7,341 nucleotides of DNA, from the NCBI GenBank assembly GCA_030835005.1, contig JAUQWT010000122.1:1-7341 (forward strand), read 5' to 3'. The translations under genes were made by a program, and so were the position numbers. Under the pieces are notes generated by a model. The model was not told the DNA's origin. It was given only the letters and a program-made list of their open reading frames with translations, and searched no databases. Below are positions 1 to 5,443 of this stretch, piece by piece. Source of the DNA: Ignavibacteria bacterium (GTDB taxonomy: Bacteria > Bacteroidota > Ignavibacteria > Tepidaquicellales > OLB5). Each line of letters starts with the position of its first letter. Positions within the stretch are counted from its first letter, which is position 1.

Positions 1-2
1 TA

Positions 3-65
3 AAAATAAACAGAGCTAATTCTGCAACATTATTTGGTGAAGTGATCCATAGTAATCAATTGTAA
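3..65 (+). CDS. miaB: MiaB-type tRNA methylthiotransferase, C-terminal end only (partial)
   Basis: The window begins inside this gene; only the last 20 codons and the TAA stop are present. They read KINRANSATLFGEVIHSNQL, which resembles the end of the TRAM RNA-binding domain that closes MiaB-type methylthiotransferases (an R-A-N-S-A-T-L-F-G-E-like strand). MiaB is a radical-SAM iron-sulfur enzyme that adds a methylthio group to i6A37 of tRNAs. The catalytic parts lie outside the window, so the call rests on this short tail plus synteny: in Bacteroidota and relatives miaB commonly precedes a sigma-54 activator and lptE, exactly as here. A related TRAM-bearing enzyme such as RimO or MtaB is less likely but possible. 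Confidence 0.7.
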   Translation, partial: KINRANSATLFGEVIHSNQL

Positions 66-71
66 TTGATT
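54..71. repeat. Perfect 8-bp inverted repeat over the miaB stop codon
   Basis: The sequence reads AATCAATTGTAATTGATT: two perfect 8-base arms (54-61 and 64-71) separated by GT. It spans the presumed miaB stop (63-65) and lies about 50 bp before the sigma-54 activator start. It is too AT-rich and its loop too short for a good RNA terminator, and the run of seven T's at 94-100 is too far away. A protein-binding operator is possible, but there is no direct evidence. Confidence 0.3.
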
Positions 72-121
72 GTAAGCAGTCCTTATTATCATATTTTTTT
101 AGTATTAAGGTAAATCAATAA

Positions 122-1246
122 TTGAACAATAACAATAAAAATACTGAATTACTAGGCGAGTCGGTTCCGATAGTTGAGCTGAGGGCAATCATTAAACAGG
201 TTGCTCCAACTGATGTTACGGTACTTATCACCGGCGAGAGCGGAGTTGGCAAAGAAGTTGTTGCCAAAGAAATTCACTTACAAAGTAAACGCAGCAATAT
301 GCCTTTTATCACAGTCAATTGCGGTGCAATACCGGAAGGCATAATTGAAAGTGAACTATTCGGTCACGTTAAAGGGTCATTCACCGGCGCAGTGGAAAGC
401 CGCAAGGGATATTTCGAGGCGGCAAGCGGCGGGACAATTTTTCTTGATGAAATTGGCGAGCTTCCCCTGCAGGTCCAGGTCAAATTCCTTAGAGTGATCG
501 AGAACGGTGAATACATGAAGGTTGGCGGGGCTAAAACGGAGAAAGTGAACGTTAGAATAATTGCCGCAACCAATAAAAATCTGGAACAGCTAATAGCTTC
601 AAATTCATTCCGAGAGGATCTTTATTACCGCCTAAGATCTATTAATATTTATATTTTGCCGCTTAGAGAAAGAAAAGTTGATATAAAGATATTGTTCGAT
701 CATTTTCTGGAGCAATTTACCAGCCGTAACTCTGTTATATTTAAGGGTATTACAGATGAAGCAATGGATTTCATTATGAATTACAGCTGGCCCGGGAATA
801 TCAGGCAGCTTAAAAATTTCACCGAAAGCCTTATCACTTTATACAACGAAAAAAAGATTGAACTTGCTGATGTACTTAAACAGCTGAATATTTCCAAGCA
901 GGAAAACTATCTTCCCGCTCAATTGAATGGATATGAACGGCAGGATGAAAGACAATTGCTTTTTGGCGCACTTTTTGAATTAAAGAAGGATATAATGGAC
1001 ATTAAGCACCAGCTAAATAGTATCGAAGATAACAAGCTTAGTGCAGTGCCTGAAAAGGGGTTTTTCTTAAGTGACGAAAGAATAGATAATATTTCTTTTG
1101 ATGAGTTTGAACAGGAATTGCTGACTTATTATTACAATAAATACCAGGGTAACATAAACAGAATTGCTGATAAACTTAAGATCAGCAACCGCACATTGTA
1201 CAGGAAGTTTAAACTTTACGGACTGAAAAATGGCAAAGCATATTAA
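122..1246 (+). CDS. Sigma-54-dependent transcriptional activator without sensor domain (AAA+ - Fis-type HTH)
   Basis: This 374-residue bacterial enhancer-binding protein uses ATP hydrolysis to remodel the RNA polymerase-sigma-54 closed complex. The AAA+ domain begins almost at the N-terminus: Walker A GESGVGKE (38-45), the sigma-54-contacting loop as GSFTGA (85-90, usually GAFTGA), Walker B GGTIFLDE (103-110), sensor I around RIIAATN (145-151), the FREDLYYRL block (163-171) and sensor II WPGNIRQL (223-230). A roughly 90-residue charged linker follows, then a Fis-type helix-turn-helix (about 326-366, GNINRIADKLKISNRTLYRKF). No receiver, GAF or PAS domain is present, so it resembles PspF-type activators controlled by a partner protein or by abundance. 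The TTG start is chosen because an in-frame TAA lies immediately upstream (119-121) and no other start precedes Walker A. A weak AAGG (107-110) lies 11 bases upstream. It overlaps lptE by 17 bp, implying translational coupling. Targets are unknown. Confidence 0.93.
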   Translation: MNNNNKNTELLGESVPIVELRAIIKQVAPTDVTVLITGESGVGKEVVAKEIHLQSKRSNMPFITVNCGAIPEGIIESELFGHVKGSFTGAVESRKGYFEAASGGTIFLDEIGELPLQVQVKFLRVIENGEYMKVGGAKTEKVNVRIIAATNKNLEQLIASNSFREDLYYRLRSINIYILPLRERKVDIKILFDHFLEQFTSRNSVIFKGITDEAMDFIMNYSWPGNIRQLKNFTESLITLYNEKKIELADVLKQLNISKQENYLPAQLNGYERQDERQLLFGALFELKKDIMDIKHQLNSIEDNKLSAVPEKGFFLSDERIDNISFDEFEQELLTYYYNKYQGNINRIADKLKISNRTLYRKFKLYGLKNGKAY

Positions 1247-1745
1247 GACATTCCTGCTGCTTTTGCTTCTGAGCGTTCCGGTATTTTTCAGTTCATGCAA
1301 CTACAGTTTTAAAGGAGCATCCCCGCCGGAAGGGATTAAAACGATTTACATTCCGAATATTCGTGATGAAAGCGGCTTCGGTCTGCCTTCTCTTGGGGAG
1401 GAGTTAACAACTTTACTGAAAACTAAATTCATTAACGATAATACGCTTGAATATGCCGAAAAGACTAAAGCCGATGGCATGATAGATTGCACGGTTAGAT
1501 CTGTTTCAGATGAAGCGCTGGTTGTAACCGGGGATGAAACAGTTTCAAGACGAAAAGTCACTATTACTGTTTCCGTTGACTTCACAAACTTGAAGAAACA
1601 GAAAAGTATCTGGAAAAAAGACTTCTCAAATTGGGGTGAGTATGATAGTTCAACCGGCGGTTTTTCAAAAAGGGATGAAGGCGTGAAATCTGCCCAAGAT
1701 AAGATAACAGATGATATCTTGCTTGAAGTAATTTCTAATTGGTAA
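1230..1745 (+). CDS. lptE: LptE-family LPS-assembly lipoprotein
   Basis: This 171-residue protein belongs to the LptE family. LptE is the outer-membrane lipoprotein that plugs the LptD barrel and helps insert lipopolysaccharide into the outer leaflet. The N-terminus is a lipoprotein signal peptide: K-rich start, leucine-rich core (about 8-20), then FSSC with the lipidation cysteine at residue 23. Phe at -3 is a loose fit to the lipobox consensus. Directly after the cysteine comes the family-typical start NYSFKGASPPEGIKTIYIPN, followed by an alternating beta/alpha pattern and a C-terminal W. The start is fixed because an in-frame TGA sits at 1224-1226. The first codons lie inside the 3' end of the sigma-54 activator gene, so translation is probably coupled. 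No Shine-Dalgarno is visible. The family is sequence-divergent, so the call rests on the N-terminal motif, length (about 170 aa is usual) and synteny. Confidence 0.85.
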   Translation: MAKHIKTFLLLLLLSVPVFFSSCNYSFKGASPPEGIKTIYIPNIRDESGFGLPSLGEELTTLLKTKFINDNTLEYAEKTKADGMIDCTVRSVSDEALVVTGDETVSRRKVTITVSVDFTNLKKQKSIWKKDFSNWGEYDSSTGGFSKRDEGVKSAQDKITDDILLEVISNW

Positions 1746-1790
1746 TCGTTCAACTTCAAAAAAATAAAATATAACAGATAAAATAATACT

Positions 1791-3269
1791 TTGGAAAAAA
1801 TAGTACTTTTTACGTATATCGGTTCTCTTATAATACTCTTCACTTTCGGCTCACATGGTTTTATAATGATCTATTATTATCTCAAACACAGGCATAAGCG
1901 GGATGACCTTACCAAGAGAATTGATTCATTCCCGCTTGTCACTATTCAGCTTCCCGTATATAATGAAATGTATGTTGTGGAAAGACTCATAAAGACTACA
2001 TGTGAAATTGATTATCCGATCGAAAAGCTTGAAATTCAGGTACTGGATGATTCAACTGACGAAACGGTTGAAATAATAGACAATATTGTCAGGGAATACC
2101 AATTGCGCGGCTTTGATATTCAGCATGTTCACAGGGATGACAGAAGTGGCTATAAGGCGGGCGCACTGAAAGAGGGTCTGGTTACTGCAAAAGGTGAGTT
2201 TGTCGCAATATTTGATGCGGATTTCATCCCAAGAAGCAATTTTCTGCAGATAGTACTGCCCTTCTTTAAAGATCCCAAAATCGGTATGGTACAGACAAGA
2301 TGGGAGCATCTTAACAGAGCTTACTCACTTGTCACCCAAATACAGGCCCTTGCTCTGGACGGGCATTTTGTGCTTGAGCAACAAGTAAGAAACAAAGCAG
2401 GATATTTCATCAATTTTAACGGAACCAGCGGCATCTGGCGTAAAGAGTGCATTTTTGATGCAGGCAATTGGGAGGCAGATACACTTACTGAAGACCTTGA
2501 TCTATCATACCGGGCACAGCTTAAAGGCTGGAAATTCAAATATCTGACAGATTTTACGACTCCCTCTGAGGTGCCTTCAGAAATAAACTCGCTTAAATCG
2601 CAGCAGTTCCGTTGGACAAAAGGTGCCATTGAAACTGCGAAAAAAATGCTGTTCAGAGTGTGGGCTTCTAACATTTCTTTCAAGACCAAGATAATGTGCA
2701 CGTTTCACTTGACAAATAATATTGTTTTCCCGTTCATACTTCTTGCGTGTTTATTGAATATGCCAATTGTACTCATCAAAAACACCGGACTGTACGACAC
2801 ATATTTCATGTTCATGTCCGTATTTGTGCTTGCATTCATTGCATCATTTTTGTTTTACCTGTATTCTCAAAAGGATGTTTACGACGACTGGCGTTCAAGA
2901 ATTCTTTTGTTTCCGGTATTCATGGCCGGAAGCATGGGTTTTGCTATCAATAACACAAAGGCGGTGTTTGAAGGATTGATAAATAAGAAATCGGAATTTG
3001 TGAGGACGCCGAAGTACGGAATTGAAGGCGCAGGAGATAAGTGGCAGGATAAGAAATATGTCCACAAAAAGGCAATAAAATTCTCGGTTATACTTGAATC
3101 ACTGGTCGCATTGTACAGTTTTGCATGTGTTGTAGTATCATTAATAACACTTCAAATCTCTGCTATCCCTTTCCAGCTTATGTTTTCTTTTGGGTTCGGA
3201 CTGGTTGCATACCTTTCGATCAAGCATGTTATAGATACAAATAAAAAAGTATCGGAACAATCAGCCTGA
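1791..3269 (+). CDS. Membrane-bound processive family 2 glycosyltransferase (cellulose/mannan synthase-like)
   Basis: This 492-residue inner-membrane GT2 enzyme probably polymerises a polysaccharide from a nucleotide sugar while exporting it. One membrane segment (about 4-30) leads into the cytosolic GT-A domain, which opens with PLVTIQLPVYNE (48-59). The processive D,D,D,QxxRW signature is complete: DD (86-87), DAD (142-144), TED (233-235) and QQFRW (271-275). About five hydrophobic segments follow (roughly 306-330, 337-359, 369-390, 429-453, 458-480), with a conserved-looking SEFVRTPKYG loop (401-410) between them. There is no C-terminal PilZ domain, so unlike BcsA it is not obviously regulated by cyclic-di-GMP. 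It most resembles the CslA/mannan-synthase-like subgroup; the sugar cannot be read from sequence. The TTG start follows an in-frame TAA (1779-1781) and keeps the first membrane helix; the next Met is residue 23-26 region, inside that helix. It lies 45 bp after lptE, probably in the same operon. Confidence 0.9.
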   Translation: MEKIVLFTYIGSLIILFTFGSHGFIMIYYYLKHRHKRDDLTKRIDSFPLVTIQLPVYNEMYVVERLIKTTCEIDYPIEKLEIQVLDDSTDETVEIIDNIVREYQLRGFDIQHVHRDDRSGYKAGALKEGLVTAKGEFVAIFDADFIPRSNFLQIVLPFFKDPKIGMVQTRWEHLNRAYSLVTQIQALALDGHFVLEQQVRNKAGYFINFNGTSGIWRKECIFDAGNWEADTLTEDLDLSYRAQLKGWKFKYLTDFTTPSEVPSEINSLKSQQFRWTKGAIETAKKMLFRVWASNISFKTKIMCTFHLTNNIVFPFILLACLLNMPIVLIKNTGLYDTYFMFMSVFVLAFIASFLFYLYSQKDVYDDWRSRILLFPVFMAGSMGFAINNTKAVFEGLINKKSEFVRTPKYGIEGAGDKWQDKKYVHKKAIKFSVILESLVALYSFACVVVSLITLQISAIPFQLMFSFGFGLVAYLSIKHVIDTNKKVSEQSA

Positions 3270-3274
3270 TTTAT

Positions 3275-3282
3275 TACATTTG
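3275..3282 (+). promoter_or_regulatory. Possible TAnnTTTG -7 promoter element before the TPR gene
   Basis: TACATTTG is an exact match to the TAnnTTTG -7 element described for Bacteroidota primary-sigma promoters. It lies in the 31-bp gap between the glycosyltransferase stop and the TTG start of the TPR gene, leaving a leader of roughly a dozen bases. No TTG or TTTG -33 element is seen 17-23 bases upstream, so this may be chance in AT-rich DNA. Confidence 0.2.
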
Positions 3283-3300
3283 TAAAATTACTTTGAAAAA

Positions 3301-4056
3301 TTGGTAGATACTGATATAATAAAATACCTGATACAAAAGCTTGAAGATAAGATCAGAGGTAATCCTTTAACACCCGAATTTGTGAAGCTTGCTAATTACT
3401 ACCTGATTAACGGAAATGTAACTGAATCTGTTTCTTTGCTTCAGGCGGGTTTGCAGTTTTACCCAAATTATGTTACTGCCCAATTATTACTTGGGAAGGC
3501 ATATCTTTCTAACCGGTATTTTATGGATGCAAAGATCCTGTTCGAGAAGATACTTAATGAGCATCCCGAAATGCAGATAGCCCAGAAGTATCTGGATATT
3601 GCTATTGATCTTACCAAAACGGAAGTTTCAAGGCGATACGAGGAAGATATTATCCCAAAGCTGGAATTTAAGGCGCCTGTATTCAATGATTACGACTTCA
3701 ATTACAATTTGTTTCCCACATACGAAATTGAAGAACTTTCTCGTGATGGAATTGACCTAGCGGAAATTGAGGAATCAGGTGACTATGCCGAATTCAGAAA
3801 AGTATTTGAGAGCCCTCACTTTTTTCAGAAAGACAGCACCAAACCAACGTTTGAAAAGAAGCGTTTAAAGAATAAGTTTGAAGTTAAGATCATAACCGAG
3901 ACTCTTGCCGATATTTTTGCAAAGCAGGGGAATTATTTTGATGCAATTGAAGCCTACACGTATTTATTAAAGATAAAGCCTGAGAGAAAAGAAGCCCTTG
4001 AAAGTAAGATAGGTGAAGTGGAAGTACAGATAAATAAACTGATTAATGATTTTTGA
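3301..4056 (+). CDS. Cytoplasmic TPR-repeat protein
   Basis: This 251-residue protein shows tetratricopeptide-like helical pairs. One is at about 24-57 (EFVKLANYYLINGN, then a helix ending in a FYPN turn), one at about 58-91 (AQLLLGKAYLSNRYFMDA, ending in EHPE), and one near the C-terminus at about 197-230 (TLADIFAKQGNYFDAIEAY, ending in IKPE). TPRs scaffold protein-protein contacts. Between the repeats lies an acidic, aromatic-rich stretch (about 125-170) with no TPR pattern, probably a linker or docking segment. No signal peptide or membrane segment is seen, so it is probably cytosolic. The TTG start is the only initiation codon after an in-frame TAA (3283-3285); no Shine-Dalgarno is visible. 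It follows the glycosyltransferase by 31 bp on the same strand. A role supporting polysaccharide synthesis is possible but is only guilt by association; the family gives no specific function. Confidence 0.85.
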   Translation: MVDTDIIKYLIQKLEDKIRGNPLTPEFVKLANYYLINGNVTESVSLLQAGLQFYPNYVTAQLLLGKAYLSNRYFMDAKILFEKILNEHPEMQIAQKYLDIAIDLTKTEVSRRYEEDIIPKLEFKAPVFNDYDFNYNLFPTYEIEELSRDGIDLAEIEESGDYAEFRKVFESPHFFQKDSTKPTFEKKRLKNKFEVKIITETLADIFAKQGNYFDAIEAYTYLLKIKPERKEALESKIGEVEVQINKLINDF

Positions 4057-4060
4057 TTTC

Positions 4061-4099
4061 AAGTCTCCGCCTGAAAGGGGGAGATTTAGAGGGGGTTTT
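4061..4099. repeat. G-rich hairpin element, candidate dispersed intergenic repeat, between convergent genes
   Basis: Positions 4061-4087 form an 11-position stem around a TGAAA loop: AAGTCTCC-G-CC pairs with GG-G-GGAGATTT, with one G-G mismatch (4069/4079) and one G-U pair. A second G-run, AGAGGGGGTTTT (4088-4099), follows. From memory, similar GGGGGAGATTTAGAGGGGGT elements occur between genes in many Bacteroidota-like genomes. Only one copy lies in this window, so repetitiveness cannot be shown here. It fills the gap between the tail-to-tail TPR and NFACT-R genes and may also act as a transcript-end structure, although no clean U-tract follows on either strand. Confidence 0.5.
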
Positions 4100-4487
4100 A
4101 ACCCGGAATACTTGGCTGCACTTTAACTACCTTTTCACCTTTTATCACAACACTGCCGGATTTAGCGCCTTTGTATTTTGATACATTTTTTCCCTCTGTA
4201 TAAGCTACCGGAACACTCTTAGCATTTTTGGCTTTACTGTAAAATGCGCATATTTCTGCTGCTGTTTTGATGTAATCTTTTGGAATAACTCCATCAAACT
4301 CTTCAGGTAATTTCAATATTGTATGCGAGCCGCTTGTGCCGCGTACATGGAACCAAAGATCGTTCTGTCTCGTGTATTTAAACGAAAGCAGGTCATTAGC
4401 CTCTGAGTGTTTGCCAACCCATACTTCAAAGCCCTCACCAAGCGGGAAAATACGGAAATGTTTGAGGTTTATATCTGTATCCATCAT
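4098..4487 (-). CDS. Standalone NFACT-R (DUF814) domain protein
   Basis: This 129-residue protein consists almost entirely of an NFACT-R/DUF814 domain, the RNA-binding module at the C-terminal side of RqcH/NEMF/Tae2 ribosome-quality-control proteins. Matching blocks are GFEVWVGKHSEANDLLSFKY (19-38), the hallmark NDLWFHVRGTSGSHTIL (42-58), the helix TAAEICAFYSKAKNAKSVPV (75-94) and the basic KNVSKYKGAKSGSVVI region (100-115). RqcH's N-terminal NFACT-N and coiled-coil parts are absent. Single-domain NFACT-R proteins are known as a separate bacterial family whose biochemical role is not settled; tRNA or rRNA binding is inferred from the domain. Two consecutive ATGs (4487 and 4484) could each serve as start. 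It converges on the TPR gene and sits just downstream of the ATP synthase terminator. The final residues (SIPG and stop) abut the G-rich repeat. Confidence 0.88.
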   Translation of the reverse strand: MMDTDINLKHFRIFPLGEGFEVWVGKHSEANDLLSFKYTRQNDLWFHVRGTSGSHTILKLPEEFDGVIPKDYIKTAAEICAFYSKAKNAKSVPVAYTEGKNVSKYKGAKSGSVVIKGEKVVKVQPSIPG

Positions 4488-4488
4488 G

Positions 4489-4517
4489 CAAATATAATAT
4501 TAAAAAAAGGCATTCAA
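4489..4517 (-). promoter_or_regulatory. Candidate promoter (TTG - 18 bp - TATATTTG) for the NFACT-R gene
   Basis: Read on the - strand, TTG (4517-4515) is followed after 18 bases by TATATTTG (4496-4489), an exact TAnnTTTG -7 element. This matches the Bacteroidota-type promoter layout (TTTG or TTG, about 17-23 bp, TAnnTTTG). The gene needs its own start signal because the ATP synthase terminator lies immediately upstream. The -33 part lies inside the terminator stem, and the -7 element ends two bases before the first ATG. Transcription would therefore be leaderless or nearly so, possibly starting at the second ATG. AT-rich DNA makes chance matches likely. Confidence 0.35.
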
Positions 4518-4538
4518 TATTGCTATTGAATGCCTTTT
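4502..4538 (-). terminator. Rho-independent terminator of the ATP synthase operon
   Basis: A perfect 15-bp stem pairs AAAAGGCATTCAATA (4505-4519) with TATTGAATGCCTTTT (4524-4538), closed by a 4-base loop (4520-4523). On the - strand the stem runs into seven U's (complement of 4502-4508), the classic intrinsic-terminator form. It lies about 20 bases after the atpG stop, so it ends the atp transcript. On the + strand the T's belong to the stem, so any termination there would be weaker. Confidence 0.9.
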
Positions 4539-4558
4539 GGAATTTATGAGATTGTTTT

Positions 4559-5443
4559 TTATGCTTCGCTTAGCGCTTCTGCTCCGCCTACGATCTCGAG
4601 TATTTCAGTCGTGATCTTCGCCTGGCGCGCCCTGTTATACGTAAGGTTGAGTGATTGAAGCAATTCATTGGCATTTGTTGTCGCCGAGTCCATTGCCGTC
4701 ATTCTTGCAGCCTGTTCTGAAGCGAATGATTCAAGCAGTACACGCCATATTTGAGTATTCAAGTGCCTTGGAAGCAAGTTATCAACTATTTCAACGCTTG
4801 ATGGTTCAAAAATATAATTTGATACTTTATGTTTGTGTCCTTCTTCATGCTCAAATGGCGGAATTGGAAGGAACTGCTCCTCAAGTGTGTTTGATTGTAC
4901 TACAGATTTAAACTCATTATACACTATAACAACTTTATCAAACTTCTTTTGAAGATATCCGTTAATTATCTCTTTCACAACATTCTGTGCATCAGTAAAT
5001 GTAAGCCTATCAAATACATTTGTTGATTTTGCATACAGATCGTAATTCCTTTTTGAAAAATAATCGTATGCTTTCTTACCGATTGGGAATATTGTCAGAT
5101 CGTGGCTCTTTACGAAGTCGCCGTATTTTTCGTTGATAACATGCGTTGCAGTCTTTAGCAGGTTTGTATTAAAAGAGCCGCATAGTCCGCGGTCTGAGGC
5201 AACAACAACAACGCATATCTTCTTAATTTCCCTTTGCTTCAAAAGTTCATTATCAAAGCTTTCAATTGTGGGAATAAGATTCCGCAAAATCTCACTTATT
5301 TTCCTGGCGTAAGGCCTTGCTGCAATAACATTCTGCTGTGCCTTGCGGAACTTCACTGAAGCTATCATTTTCATAGCACGGGTGATCTTTTCAGTATTTT
5401 TAATACTGCCTATCCTGTCCCTTATTTCTCTGAGTGTTGCCAT
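4559..5443 (-). CDS. atpG: F-type ATP synthase gamma subunit
   Basis: This 294-residue gamma subunit is the central rotor shaft of F1, turning inside the alpha3-beta3 ring to couple proton (or sodium) flow to ATP synthesis on the cytoplasmic face of the inner membrane. The N-terminal shaft helix (RIGSIKNTEKITRAMKMIAS, 10-29) and the C-terminal helix (about 236-290, with the conserved run from ESFASEQAARMTAMDSAT to GGAEAL) form the coiled coil. DRGLCGSFN (84-92) marks the Rossmann-like globular domain. A short His/Glu-rich loop (about 198-206) is a variable region in the family. Length is normal. The ATG directly follows the atpA TAA with no intervening base, and no Shine-Dalgarno is seen, so translation is presumably coupled. 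It is the last gene of the operon. Confidence 0.98.
   Translation of the reverse strand: MATLREIRDRIGSIKNTEKITRAMKMIASVKFRKAQQNVIAARPYARKISEILRNLIPTIESFDNELLKQREIKKICVVVVASDRGLCGSFNTNLLKTATHVINEKYGDFVKSHDLTIFPIGKKAYDYFSKRNYDLYAKSTNVFDRLTFTDAQNVVKEIINGYLQKKFDKVVIVYNEFKSVVQSNTLEEQFLPIPPFEHEEGHKHKVSNYIFEPSSVEIVDNLLPRHLNTQIWRVLLESFASEQAARMTAMDSATTNANELLQSLNLTYNRARQAKITTEILEIVGGAEALSEA

Noticed and set aside
66..121. Possible terminator between miaB and the activator (T-run at 94-100)
   Set aside because: The only dyad nearby ends over 20 bases before the T-run and is AT-only apart from a few bases, so it does not form an intrinsic terminator.
1346..1843. 165-codon open frame on the - strand opposite lptE
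   Set aside because: It lies entirely antisense to a well-supported lptE frame and the glycosyltransferase start, has low-complexity F/L/S-rich composition at its start, and matches no family I recognise.
2321..2701. 126-codon open frame on the - strand inside the glycosyltransferase gene
   Set aside because: It is antisense to the catalytic core with all GT2 motifs intact on the other strand; no recognisable domain.
4651..4911. 86-codon + strand open frame opposite atpG
   Set aside because: Shadow of the gamma-subunit coding sequence; no start signal or recognisable domain.
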